Made by a program: the position numbers and the translations under genes. 64,000 nt of DNA, taken from assembly GCF_018139145.2 (NCBI RefSeq), contig NC_059473.1, positions 62,106,707-62,170,706 on the forward strand, written 5' to 3'. Below are positions 51,591 to 63,490 of the stretch, piece after piece (the first letter of the stretch is position 1; every line of letters starts with the position of its first letter). Under the pieces are notes generated by a model. The model made no database searches, had not been told where the DNA came from, and saw nothing but the letters and a program-made list of their open reading frames with translations. This DNA comes from Gymnogyps californianus. Taxonomy: Eukaryota; Chordata; Aves; Accipitriformes; Cathartidae.

Positions 51591-52455
51591 ATTATCACAG
51601 CGATTCCTTGCCATACTGTTTGCTTTCTGAACCTTCCTTCAAATATTTAAACTCTTCTGGATAGCTCAGTTTGAAATCTTAAACAAATCATAGGAATAAG
51701 TCTACCTGTAAATACACTGTAAGAAGGACATTCTGATTATCCCGAAGCCTCATTATCCCTCCTCAAGCAGTTGCACCATTGCTTGTGTAGGAGCATGGAA
51801 GTGATGGATTTTGTTCACTGAGGGCACAAGTTTAACGTTGTTTTCTAGTCCAACGAGATGGCCACAGAGAACAAAATCATACAAATGCTTTATAAATGTG
51901 GTTGTATGTGAGCATCCATAACTGAGGGGAATGTATCGCTTTGGGTCTTCTGGTACCATTAATGCAGAACAACATTTTGCATAGACAGGCCTAGGCATAT
52001 GATATAGTTTCCCAGAGGAAGCTTAAAGCTTGTTAACTAAAATCTAGAGAAGTATGAAAAAACAAACCCTATTAGATACTGACACATCAGCAATAGGCTG
52101 GAGTAAATCATCTTCATGACAAGCGCCTTACAGCTGTGGATGACAGTGCCATAGAGGCAGAGAGTGAGCTATTGTTATGCAAGCTATTTAGTTGAGCTAA
52201 ACTACAGAGCAGGACACAGTCCCAGGTGAATCAGGGGACTGAAAAGTGCAAAGACTCTTCATATGAAATGGGAATATGCATCACACAAGCCAATGCTGGT
52301 ACGGGGTCTCTCTCTGGGGACAAGGCTTGAACTAGATAGATTAAATCAACTAAAAGCTATGACTGTAATTTACATTCTCTGTTTTGTATTACACTGTGGT
52401 ACTAGTAACAGTAGCACACAGAGGCTTTACACAAAAACAGTCCTTTCTTTTGCTG
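51591..52455. other. Unique noncoding sequence
   Basis: An 81-codon minus-strand frame at 51753-51998 has no recognised domain. No repeat identified. Confidence 0.5.
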
Positions 52456-52614
52456 AGGCCTGTCTACACAGGGAAATTCAGTAGTATCTTTATATCAGCA
52501 TAACTCCCCATGTGGACACTCTTCCTTCAGAATAATTCCAGGATAATTACAGTTATGCTGTATAATTATGCTGCATAATTATAACAGTGAATTTCTTGGT
52601 GTAGACAAGCCCTT
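52456..52614. mobile_element. hAT-type MITE, nearly full length
   Basis: The two ends are inverted copies: GGCCTGTCTACAC at the left and GTGTAGACAAGCCCTT at the right. Internal strings CATAACTCCCCATGTGGACA and TTCAGAATAATTCCAG match, from memory, a MITE family of turtles, crocodilians and other amniotes with 'tgtctacac ... tgtggacactcttatttcagaataa ... tgtagacaagccctt' structure. TCTTTTGC to the left and TCTTTAGC to the right may be the decayed 8-bp target duplication expected for hAT elements, though two bases separate the right copy from the end. It has no coding capacity. Confidence 0.65.
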
Positions 52615-55600
52615 ACTCTTTAGCTGAATCTACTCGAACCTTCAGAATTATGTCACTGCCTTTGCTTATGTTTACAGCCTTCTCCAAACTTCAGTTGTAT
52701 GCATTCCCAGCCCATTAGCTGTTGTTTATCCAAGCTAAACATTTGATTGTTTTAATTTGTTCTCAGATCAGTCCCTCCAGCCTCATAGCCCTATCTGACA
52801 GTCAAAGCTTCATAGTATTTGCTAGGTCCCTCTTAACTTCAAAAGCAGGACTTGGAAGCATGGCACATGTGCCCAGATGCTTTTAAGTGGCTGCAAATTT
52901 GATTTACTTGTTAGTAGGACCTATATAAGGAAGTTCCTTCTTATTGTTGAGGAGTCCTGAGGAAGAAGAAATCCAGTTTGCTCACACAACTGGCAGATAA
53001 ACTCTCCTTACAATTTTTCAAGGGTCTTACTATCATCCTCAATCTCACCCAGCTCTGCTGCAGTTAGCTGAGGATTCAGAGGCCACGTCAAGTGAGGTGT
53101 TTTAACTCTGTGGGCTGTATTGGAGGATAAAAGCATCCATTGCTACTCCACGTTAGTATTGTTGTCCTCATCAGCAACCATCAGTTTCAGGGGCAGAGCA
53201 AGATTTGTCATCTTGCCTTAGGTGGTGGTGCAAGGTCACCAGCATTTTCAATCCTGTTTTCTTAGAGGTCTGAGAAGCAGTTAATCATCACAAGGTATAC
53301 TGTTAGACAGGTCACCACTCCAGCATTTAGGGAATGTTTCTGTATCACCTTGTTTGGAAGTGTTACATGACACCGAAAAACTCTTCACTGATCTTCATAG
53401 TTGCCTCTAAACAGCCTGTATTATTTACTGTACAGGATATTCATACCTAATTTCCCTCCCACTTCTAAACCACATTGTCAATGATATCACTAAAAGTACT
53501 GATGTTAATAATACCAAATAAAGCTAATAAAATGTTAATTATCATTTGCTTGGCCCTGACATTTTAAAGCATTTCTGGAGCACTTATTGTGATCCCTAGC
53601 ACTCCAGTAGCTGCAAGGATGGCCTGTTCAGCAGCCAGGGAAATGCAGGTTCCCCTGGACTGGAGCGCAGCAGACTCGTAGCTGTGCACATCAATGCTAC
53701 TCCAGAGTTTAAGGCAGGAAGCATAGAAAATTATTCCATTTTGCTAATGGGGGAAGTTTTGGACCTTAATAAGTGATAAGGAGTAAGCTATACAATTCTT
53801 TGCATTTCAACTTCAAACTCTTGCTCAGAGTTTCACTCCCCATTCACAAATGTACTGGTGAATTACTTTTTTTTTCCCCTCCAGCCACTCCATTTTCCAT
53901 CCAAGCAGAGGAAAACTTATTTCTTCTCTTGATTGCAAGGAACATCCTGAAGCTGCTTTTTGCTAGTGCATTCAGAGGTTGAACTGTGTTAGTTGGGAAA
54001 GATCATGATAGGGCAAGTCACAAGGGAGTTCTGCTGTGTCCCTAATTAACTGAGCTACCCAAATAATGTAGAAGGTCATCAGAAGCCATTTTCACTCTGT
54101 TTCTCAGATAGGGAGAGAGGCTGTGTTCGTCTGAGCACTCTGATCTCATTTTAAAGAAAACAGAAGGAAAGGAAGATTTTTATCCATTCTGATAATTTAT
54201 CACATGCAGCAGTACAGCTGTTTATGTCAGAAGGCGGAAGTGGAAGAAGGGCCTTTGTTTCTGTTTGGCAAATTTTCCATGACACTCTCAGTAGAAGAGA
54301 GCTATTTTATTCTGTAGGGTGCAGCCCTCACATGGGAACGCAACAGCAACAAAAAAAAGGCTTAGCTGATGATTTGGCAGCAGCCTAGTATTCTTCATTT
54401 CGTTATTTAACATTAGCATTCTTCTAGCTTTTCCCAGTGGCAGAAATAAAACTTAGAAGTTTATTGAAACTCCTACTCTTCCTTTGTTCAAGTGTGAGCA
54501 CAACTCATACAGACATTTTACAGTGTCAAGCATTTGAAAGAATTACACCATAAAAAAATTAGGATCCTTTTGTATTCAAATGCCTACTCTTGGAGTTGAT
54601 ATGGATGCAAAAACCATCTATACTACTATTGCTTAATTAAGCTATCACTGTGCTTGGAGCTGTACAGTAGAAAAAGGGCAACACTGGATTAAAGACTGAG
54701 TAGGTAGGCGATGCTGTGATTCACAGCGTGGCACACAGTGCTGGGGCCAGTTCTGTCCCAGAGCCCCTCGGAAGGGATTGCAGAGCAGCAAGGCACGAGG
54801 GCCAGTGCAGGCATAACACAGTCAGGGCACAGGCAGCATTCACGCAGGGGAACAAAAGAAAGGTCGATTTTTTAGACACTGTGAAAGAACAGAAAGGGCT
54901 ATTTCCATTGAACATGCTTGTAGATTTCTATTGGTAAGAATATAGTTCAGGAAATAACACACATATCTTTTATGTAAAAAAAGACTGGATCTTTTTAAAG
55001 GTTCAGGTTAGGATAATATAAGGAGGGTAGCCAGCAACCCATTTTTGCCTTAACGAGTGTCTATATATCACGTTCAGAAGAGTTCACTAGGAACTTCACT
55101 TTTAATTGGACTCAGTAAAGGACTTTTGTTCAATTAGCCTCAAAGGTCCTGCTAACACAAAAATTCCAGTGATATTAGGAAAATTATATATATGAAAAGC
55201 TAGTTGTGATCATGTCTCTAACTTCATGAACTGAATTGTGTTGGGGAAATCAAGATAATAAAAACTTGCCAAATGTGACTAAATAATTAAATTTTAAATA
55301 AACTATAATTTTCAGTTGTATTACAACTCTAATAGTTGAAGAAAAACATTGGGAGGCAGGAAAGTAAACGTTAATATAGAAATTTAAGGATAATAAGAGA
55401 AAGCACTAATACTGATTAGGATGATTATGATGATTATAACTTGCAGTATGTAAAATCATAATGAAAATGATACAGCCTAGTATGCTCTCAGAAGTTATAC
55501 ATTTACTGAGGCACTAGGAAAATGCTGTGATGCTTTCATGCTGTGATGGTTTATGCAGTTACAGTAGAACTTACAAAGAAATAAGGAAAGGAGTAAAACA

Positions 55601-55775
55601 ACCTGATGGGAAGGACAACATTCTATGCAGAGAAAAATCTTCCTAATTCAAAAAGATCTTCCAACCCCATCAAATAGGAACACAGGAAAGTAAAAGATAT
55701 ATTGAGGGGAGAGAAAAATACATTGATATAAATCATTCAGAGTTAACACCAGGCAGCATGGTGACTTCAGTTGCA
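52615..55775. other. Unique noncoding sequence
   Basis: A weak MIR-like string, ATTATTCCATTTTGCTAATG (53731-53750), lies at the left of a 69-codon frame. 54.1-54.4 kb is repeat-free with ETS-like and SOX-like words (GGCGGAAGTGG, CCTTTGTTTC). A GC-richer patch lies at 54715-54860. No gene recognised. Confidence 0.5.
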
Positions 55776-55866
55776 GTCAATATTAAGATTTATTGATCTG
55801 AGAGATAAATATTGACCAAGGTGATGCCAAAGTCAATATTTAACTTCAGGGACCATAAATCTTAAT
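55776..55866. repeat. Compact direct/inverted repeat cluster
   Basis: GTCAATATT occurs at 55776-55784 and 55832-55840, with its reverse complement AATATTGAC at 55808-55816. ATTAAGATTTAT (55782-55793) is the exact reverse complement of ATAAATCTTAAT (55855-55866). The nested arrangement could fold into alternative hairpins. It may be the relic of a small MITE, but no family was recognised. Confidence 0.8.
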
Positions 55867-58800
55867 GGTAACTGTAAAGAGCAGTCAGTATCATCTATGT
55901 TTGATATATATTTTATTGCCTTTTACAAGGGTATAAAAGGTTTTTTAAAAGAGATGCTGTTTCCTTCATTTCAAAAAGCTCCTTGCCTTGCCAGAGCAAT
56001 CCAGATGTATATACTTGCCTTTTCAAAGATCATCTAATGATTGGGGTGGTCTCAAAATTGTGAGAATCATTTGAGTGATGAAGAAGCTGCCTATATCACC
56101 AAAAAAAAAAAAAAACCCCAACAGTTGGCAGCATCTTTTGCAGATTTATGTTAGCTATGAAATGCTGACGTACATGCAACACATTGCTAGATAAAGCTAT
56201 TTAACAGCTATGGGGAAAATCAACTAGAAACTATGTAAGGTATCTGCAATTCTCTAGAGGTTTCTTAATTTTCCACTGCTCCACCTCAACACATCAACTG
56301 GATCCATAAAATGTTCATGTACATAACAGTTCCTATCATATTTACAAATTATTACAGTATATGTATTATTGTACTCCCTTGCACATAATATTTTGCTGGT
56401 TTTGTTATTAATATTTCTATCAGATCTGCTTCTAATATGTGTGAGCTATTTCTTAACCCAGTGTCTAGGGTTCACAGTGTTAAATAGAAAGATCTTTTTC
56501 TCACTTGCTGTCTCCTGCCTCTTTGCTTACATTAAAGAGATGGCACTGACAATCACAGCTAAGGTAAATGCAAGTTAACAAATACAAATCTTTAAGCAAA
56601 AAGCCCCATGAGGTAGCAAATGATAATTTAGCTAACAGTCTTGGAGCATTCCTAACTGTACCAGTGTTCTCGTTAATGTTCAGAGGAGATTTCTGTTACT
56701 ACATTAGATGACATTTGTTTTCAAAAGCCACTGCATATTTGACATCCACTTTTCTGATGCGTGAAATACACATTTATAATAAAAGATTACTTGGACACTA
56801 CTACAGTGAGTGAGCCCAACTCTTCCCAAAAAACAACTTTTTTAGACCAGTTTATAGGATCTAACCCAGCACAAGGGAATGATCTGACACAATTTCATGT
56901 AATAAGGCTTTAATTCTATGAAAAGGAGGCTTTATGACATTAAGAAGCGTGACAGTTAACCTCAAATGGTTTATTCATGTCAGCACAGTCCAAAGACATA
57001 ATTAGTTGTAATGTCCTTACCCTCAGAGTCAGGGGTTTAGAGAGGGAAGAGCCACCAGTGCCATCGCCCAGCTCCTGCTACTCACTCCCCAGGGGGCTGC
57101 TCTGTCTAATTTTACGTCTCAGGGTCCTGACAGACGATGGCCTGCCTTTCCAAAAGTGTCCGTACATTACCAGGACGACTTACAGGGAGATTTTTCATGC
57201 CTGAGAAACAGTGAACATACATAGGTATATCTAAACCAATGCTGAGCTCAGTGCTTAGGCTTCGGCAGTGCCTCAGGTTAAACACTTGTTAGCAGGCACT
57301 TGTTAGAGGTAGTAGACACTTGGCAGTTTTAGTCTGATCATTTCCATGACCCATTAAATTTTTGACTGTCAAAAGAAAACAATCAGAGTTGCCTGGAAAG
57401 GCATTCTTTTCTCAGGCTGTTTTTCATGACTTTCCCAGTCTTCAGAACTCTGCAATTAAGTGATTTAGTTTTACTGATATCACTTCTCTTGTTTTGGAGG
57501 TGGCAAGGCTAGAAACTGTGGTAATTAGTGAACACAGTAAAAAATCGTGTCCATTTCCCCTTTACCAGTGCTAGCAACTGAGCAAACACTGATACTGGAA
57601 GCACTCACATTCAAAGTTTACACATGGCTGAGGGAGTACCGTCCAAACTTTACTATAATGGGAAGTCAAGTATTTTGCTCATTTTAAGTATTTGCAATTG
57701 TAAACAGTGGTGATAATACTGGGAAAGAATGCACTTCAGAAGAAAGATGACTCTAGACATGATAACACTCTGAGATAACATTTTAAGAGAAGCAAACTAA
57801 GGAGGGGGGTGTCCTTTATCTATTACATCACAGCAATCTGGCTTTTGAAATGTTCGGTAGGTAGCTGTATTTAGAAAATGTAACTTGCAATGACTCTAGT
57901 GATAAAGAGAGGGAGAGTCATCCCAGTTTGGGGGTAAAAAAAAACCCACTCGGTACTTTGTGTTTCCACCACGTGTAGTCATCATCTGGCATTTGGCTGG
58001 GGTGTAATAACTTGGTGTCTCTTTGTTCCCCCATACAGGATGAAGGCTTTAATCAGTTTTGTCAGAACGTTTGCTCAGTTAATCTCCTAGCAATGTGTGA
58101 TGAATAATCTGCCTATTGACTGTCTCAGCAGTTGGTGGGTTCTCCACCCTCACCCCATGGTGAGACGCATCCAGTTTCTGCTGGCTGCTCATTTTCCTTT
58201 AAAAGAGGAGCACTGTCTCTCTCCCCAGCCCCCAGCAAGCACATCCTCCCCAGCCCACCCCCTTTAGCCTCACACCCCTCTTCTCCCCTTCCCCGCTGGA
58301 ATTTGGAAAATGCCGCCCGCCCGCACCGGGGTTTGTCCTTGGATAATTACTCCGTCCCAGTCACCTTGAGCTCTCGTTCCACGGAGTGCTCTCCCTCTGC
58401 TGAGCTTCATATCTTTATTTTCATACCAAGAAAAACAGATTTAGGGTGAACAGGAAAGTTTTGGCAACAACTGTCATCACATTATCAACACAGTGCTAGT
58501 GATGAATAGTTCTGGAGCAAAGAAAATGCCATAGGAAGCTCTACTTCATTGGGACAAAAATACAAGGGCGGATCTGAGAGCTTCCTTCATCACTGACTCG
58601 GAAGGAGAAAAACAAGGAAAAGCCCTAATCAAAATATCAAATCTCAATTGCCTGCAACTGTGAATTGGCTTGACAGAAAAAAAAACTCTATGCCCCTATC
58701 CCGCATGTGACTGCACACAATTGTGGGGTCTGCCCGTGCCAGCTCTTTGCAGAGCACAGAACAGTAGGGAAGTTTCTTACAAGCAGCCCCGATTTTAACA

Positions 58801-60400
58801 TGTTTGGTAAAGCCTAACAGAACACCTCTGAAAAGCAGAGGGTTTCAGCTCCCAACTCAGGACATTTCTGAAAGTTCCTAAACTAGGCCAGAAATAAAAT
58901 CCATTATACAAAAAGCAGTGTAGATATTTGGGACAGTGATATACTTTCAGTTATGAAGGCTGATAGAGATACATTGTGCATTGGGAAGGATACAGAAAAC
59001 TTTACATAAAACATGGATTTGAGGAAATACAAATGAAAAGCTTCATGACTTCAAGCTGCGGGGTCTTTTCAGACCTATCTGAAATGCACAACTGTGCTAC
59101 CTGTGAATAAATAGAGATGCACTGTTAATGTAATATTGCACTTGTTACAGAACTTCCTTCGTGCACAGGTAAATCTGCCTTAGATCAAGCTCCAACCCTG
59201 ACGGCCAAATTTCACCAGTGACATATGTGAAGACAGGATTCTTATATTTATTACGCAATCTGGATTCAGTATCTCCCTCACTTTTTAAGGGTGTTCTATT
59301 TTTCGAATTGATGATTCCCACCTAAATAAAAGTGGCTACAGCTCCTGTTGCTTGTATGTTTCTGGTTTATTCTCTGCATTGTCCCACAAAGATACAGCAA
59401 TTATATCTGCTTTTGTCCGAGCTAAGTGGTACCAAAAGCCCCCTGCTTTCTGTGTGTTCCTGAACCCCACCCAGCTCCTGCAGACAACCTAACTCAGAGT
59501 TCGTATTGTCCACGCTTCACTCCCTTCCTTGCTGTAAGTTGGCCCCACCACTCCAGCTGTGGTGATGGATCTCTGAGCCATCTTGACTGCCCAGCCAGGT
59601 GGGCTGATGGGCTAGACGGAGCCAGGCATAGCATGTCAGGTCCCAGCACACAGCAGTTAGTGCATCCCCAAATGTGTCCTTGCACATTTACATGCAGGTC
59701 TTACCCAGTGTTTTCCCCAAAGGCATAGCAACTGAATCATCTCAGAGCTCACAGTAAGCAAACAGATGGTCAGCAAGAATATGATACATGATGATATCTG
59801 TGCATAAAAGTAGGCATATTTGAATGTGTGTGCATGCCTCCTTGGAGCGAGGATATAGAGTTTCATTGCCTTTTCTAGGGTTCTGGGAAGTTGTTTTCAG
59901 CTTGAATTTAGTGTCAAATAAATCTGGTTTATAGGTCACTTGTGATAGCTTGTGACCGAGTTGCATAGCACTGTGAAGCAGATAACATCGCATATTATAT
60001 CTTAAAGAATTCCTGATGCAAAAATAAGGAAAACATTTCAGTTCTGTTGGTTTTGTGTTTTGAAGCTCTTGCAACTGAGAAACTTGCTAAAATAAATGAA
60101 ATTCTGCATAAAGCACCTGACACAAGTGAATTATGCTAATAGAATGGGTATGTGTAGTTCACCATAGATGTATGTCTCATGGTTCTTGTTTACACCTCGG
60201 CATCTCATTCACACGTTCTTGAGAGAAGGATCAATCAAAAGTGGGGTGCTAAATAGCATGCCTTTAGTTACCTAGATTTCAGAAGTTTCTACGAGTCCAA
60301 AAAAGAGAGAAGATGCACATTGTAGTGGATTTTCCTTTTCAACATTAAAAAGATCCTGCCCTCCAAGTCTCTGTCCTCTCTCCCCAGTCCTTGCCTCTCT
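55867..60400. other. Unique noncoding sequence
   Basis: Contains an A15 run at 56101-56115, a triple near-repeat of CACTTGTTA at 57282-57325, a CACGTG E-box at 57970-57975 and the GC-richest patch of the window at about 58200-58335 (CCGCCCGCCCGCACCGGGG near 58312). The 105-codon frame over that patch has no recognisable domain. No gene identified. Confidence 0.5.
56101..56115. repeat. A15 homopolymer followed by CCCC
   Basis: Fifteen A then CCCCAACAG, the A-run into C-run pattern also seen at 11.2 kb. Confidence 0.95.
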
Positions 60401-60440
60401 TTTCTGAATATTTCTCTCTTTCCTGAATATCTCTCTCTTT
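60401..60440. repeat. 20-bp tandem duplication, pyrimidine-rich
   Basis: TTTCTGAATATTTCTCTCTT is followed directly by TCCTGAATATCTCTCTCTTT. Two units differ at a few positions, within a longer C/T-rich stretch. Confidence 0.85.
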
Positions 60441-62589
60441 CCCACTGCTTCCTTTCAATGAACACCATGCATTCAAGCTTCTTACCCACGAGGTGACTTG
60501 CCAGTTCATCAGCTCCTTCTAAACCATCTCACCATCTTCTCAGAGATGTTTTGAAGAGCTCTGCAGAACCTTCTTGGTGAATTTTCTTGTCAAAAAGCAT
60601 CACGTTACTGCCTAAGCATTAACAGGAATGTTTTGGCATGGGAAAATGATGTGAGAAGACAGGCATAAGAGAAGAAGCAAGCATGCACCTTTTCAGCAGG
60701 ACACCTGAGCCAATCTAACAGCTCCCTGTTTCCAGCAGTGTCTTCACAATCTAAGTCTCTCCTCCGTATTTGCATACCAGCTACCACACTCAGGCTCACA
60801 GACCCTTCTCAGAGCCCTCTCCACCAGGCTGGGTCTGGCGAATAGATGCAGAGAAAGGGAAATTCTGGGGGGCTGCAAAGGCTATGCCTAAGGCCCTACT
60901 TTTTGCCTCAACTTCCTTATGCCTAGATCTGACCTTCAGTACCTTTTCTCACCGTAGCTTGTTCACCGAAGCTAAAAGAACCAGAGCTTTTGCCAAAGAC
61001 TTTACCTCTTTAAAGCTCTGTAGTCAGGAGTCATTTTCAGAGAAACATGACAATCTTTTCCAAACAGATCGGAATTTAAGATTTTAGGATCTGTCACCTG
61101 GATTGGAAAAGCAAGGCTTCTGTATTTTCTTTTCAGACCAAACTGCCATGATTCCAACTCTCCCACTATACTCTGCAGCAGAGACCTTATTGCCGGTTCA
61201 GCAGTTATGATGTTTTCATATATGCCGCCCCTGTTTTTGTAAGACAACAACGTTAATGACTAGTCATTTTTTTTGCTATATCTCAAAGTAATGCCTTCTT
61301 AAAGCAACAGTTTCAGATCAGTCCTTCATGCTAACTCCAATGTGCCAATGTCAACAACTGATCCGATCCCCCTGTTCCAAGAAGAAAACTTACTCCTCCA
61401 GTCTTAGAAGATCACAGTACTACAGCATATAAGCAAACTGTCATATATTAAAAAAAAAAAAAAAAAGGCACAGATGCTCTCTGTATTTTCTGCAGACCCT
61501 CATGCAGTTTCCCTTGACTCGTCTCCTCCTTCCTTCTCTGCCTTCATTCTACAGGCTTCTCCAGACTTTTTATCTGAGCTAAGTGATTGTCAGTTTATTC
61601 AAGGCACTTATCATATTTGCAAGAACTAGCACAGACCTCTCACATATTTGGTCTAGGTGTGATAAGAACATTTGCTCTTTATACATCAGCCCCACTTAAA
61701 ACCTGTCAAAGACACCAAGTGGTCCTGCAATCTATCATCTGTTCTGCAGTGCAAGTGAAGCTGGATGGTTAGTTTCATCAGCCCTTTAAGACCACATATC
61801 AGTATTGCTGCCCCAAAACAGCCACAGCTTGGAGAGGTCGGCAAGATACACGTATCATATGACATGATCTGGCCTGTAGAAAAGCAGCTTCATGCCCCTC
61901 CATCAGCAGAAGGTGCCCTGAAGACAGCAGAGGTAAGTACTCTAGGTGGAGGCTACAGCCCCTCAGGCAACATCTGTACCAGTAAAACAAACAGCGCTGG
62001 GCAGGCTTAGACACTGAACCTCAGTCATCTTCACTGTTAAATTTCTAGAATGGTTTTGACCCTGGCCGACTTGCACTCACCCAAGCAATCTCCAGGAAGA
62101 CTTCCTGAGCTAGCACAGGCCAGGGACTCTTCCCATCAGAGCGCCTGGCTGCAACCACCTCGCTCTCACAGGGTAAAAGTGTTTAATCGTGTGGATGCGG
62201 GCAGTTCAGTGCCAGGTGACTTCAGTGGCGGAGAGCTGGACATGTTTGATTTACTAATACAGATGTAGCCTCAACGTCTAACAACTTCCTGTGAAGTTGA
62301 AAGCGGAAACTTCTGAAGAAGCCCAGCGGTTCCCATGCCCCGGATTGCCCCTCTGCTAGCTCTGAAAAGCCAGATTCTGAATTCTCTGCTAAAGTCTTCA
62401 ATAGCATTAAATAAAAAAGGGGATGAGAAGCTACAAAGCAGACACAGTTCTCCAACCTCCAGATTATCAGCTCCAGATCCATATGCAGAGGGAAAAACAT
62501 ACATGCCTGGATTTCCTTTAATAGATTGTGCAGTCTACTCGCTCACATTTATCACATGAGCCAATGTAAGATTTACTGTCCATAATTAA
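60441..62589. other. Unique noncoding sequence
   Basis: Contains an A17 run at 61450-61466. The overlapping frames on both strands between 61.6 and 62.5 kb (up to 92 codons) have no recognisable domain. The zone is slightly GC-richer than its surroundings. Confidence 0.5.
61450..61466. repeat. A17 homopolymer
   Basis: Seventeen A following TCATATATT. Confidence 0.95.
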
Positions 62590-62720
62590 TCAGCTTTTGG
62601 CAAGAATATTTAGCACTTCTACTCCATTTTTCATTTTCAAAGTGCTTTTCAAACACTACCTAATTAAACATCAGGAACAATTATTTCCAAGCTACTTTAC
62701 AGACACTTTTAAAAAATTAA
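62590..62720. repeat. Old SINE/LINE (MIR/L2-type) relic
   Basis: TTTTCATTTTCAAAGTGCTT, then TTCAAACACTACCTAATTAA, resembles 'cttttcat...caaagcgctttacaaacattaactaattaa' of amniote MIR/L2-related repeats. A similar AGCTACTTTACAGACAC follows. Partial and diverged. Confidence 0.45.
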
Positions 62721-63255
62721 ATAAGCACATTTTAGCATGTATATGAGGAATCTTTTTAAACAAAACCAGCTCTATTTGCAACCTGCTGAAGGAATGAAAG
62801 CAGTAATAGGACAGAGATTTCCAAACAGACCAATGTAGCAGCCAGTTAGTTCTGTCCCTATGCACACAAAAGCCAGTAACGCAGCTTCCTTTTTAAAACT
62901 TATGTCTATCATCTCACATTTTCATTTTGTCTCTGAGAGGACACTTTATTATTAAAGAACTGCAGAACCGAAATGAGGAAGAATTGCTTCTTTGCAACAG
63001 ACAGATGCCACCAATGGGCCTGGGGTTCTGAGTCCCGTGCTCGGCAGTAACTCATGAGGTCGCACCTGTAAGTCTCACCTCATCTTTTTCACAGAGGTAG
63101 CAGAATGAGCTGTGTGTTCACGCAGCGGTAGTGTCTTCGCCAGCAAGGTCAATCCAAGGTATGGTGTTTGCTCACTGAAAACTGTTCCAATATACTTCCC
63201 TCATGATTAGAAGTACAGTCAGCACCGGCAATTTTTGACCACCTCTAAGGAGAAA
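62721..63255. other. Unique noncoding sequence
   Basis: Nothing recognised up to the left edge of the 7SL-derived sequence. Confidence 0.5.
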
Positions 63256-63490
63256 GCTGGGAGTGGCGGACCATGGCTGTCATCCCAGCTCCTCAGGAGG
63301 TGGGTGGGTGCCCACGAGCCCGGGGCTGCAGTGTGCTCGGCCAGCCAGGTTTCCACATCATGTTTGCCATCAGTCTGATGATCCCAGAGAGCTCAGGTCA
63401 GCAGGTTGCCTGAGGAGTGGTGAACCCACCTGGGTCAGAAACAGCAGCTCAGTTTCTGGCAGCACAGTCCAGTTTACCTAGGGGCATGTA
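63256..63490 (+). pseudogene. 7SL (SRP) RNA pseudogene, 3'-truncated
   Basis: 7SL RNA is the about 300-nt RNA scaffold of the signal recognition particle in the cytoplasm. This copy keeps the landmarks in order. The 5' end GCTGGGAGTGGCGG (7SL GCCGGGCGCGGTGGCG) is followed by CATCCCAGCTCCTCAGGAGG ('agtcccagctactcgggagg') and GGGGCTGCAGTGTGCTC ('gggctgtagtgcgct'). CAGGTTGCCTGAGGAGTGGT (63402) continues as GAACC with two mismatches in 25 to 7SL. GGGTCAGAAACAGCAG corresponds to helix 8. Similarity fades near 63490, so the last about 50-60 nt (3' arm of the Alu domain) are missing or unrecognisable. Many substitutions, including in the internal promoter and in the helix-8 loop, argue for a dead copy. 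No poly(A) tail or flanking duplication is visible. Confidence 0.85.

Noticed and set aside
63263..63481. 72-codon frame at the right end
   Set aside because: It lies entirely inside the 7SL-derived pseudogene; noncoding RNA origin explains it.
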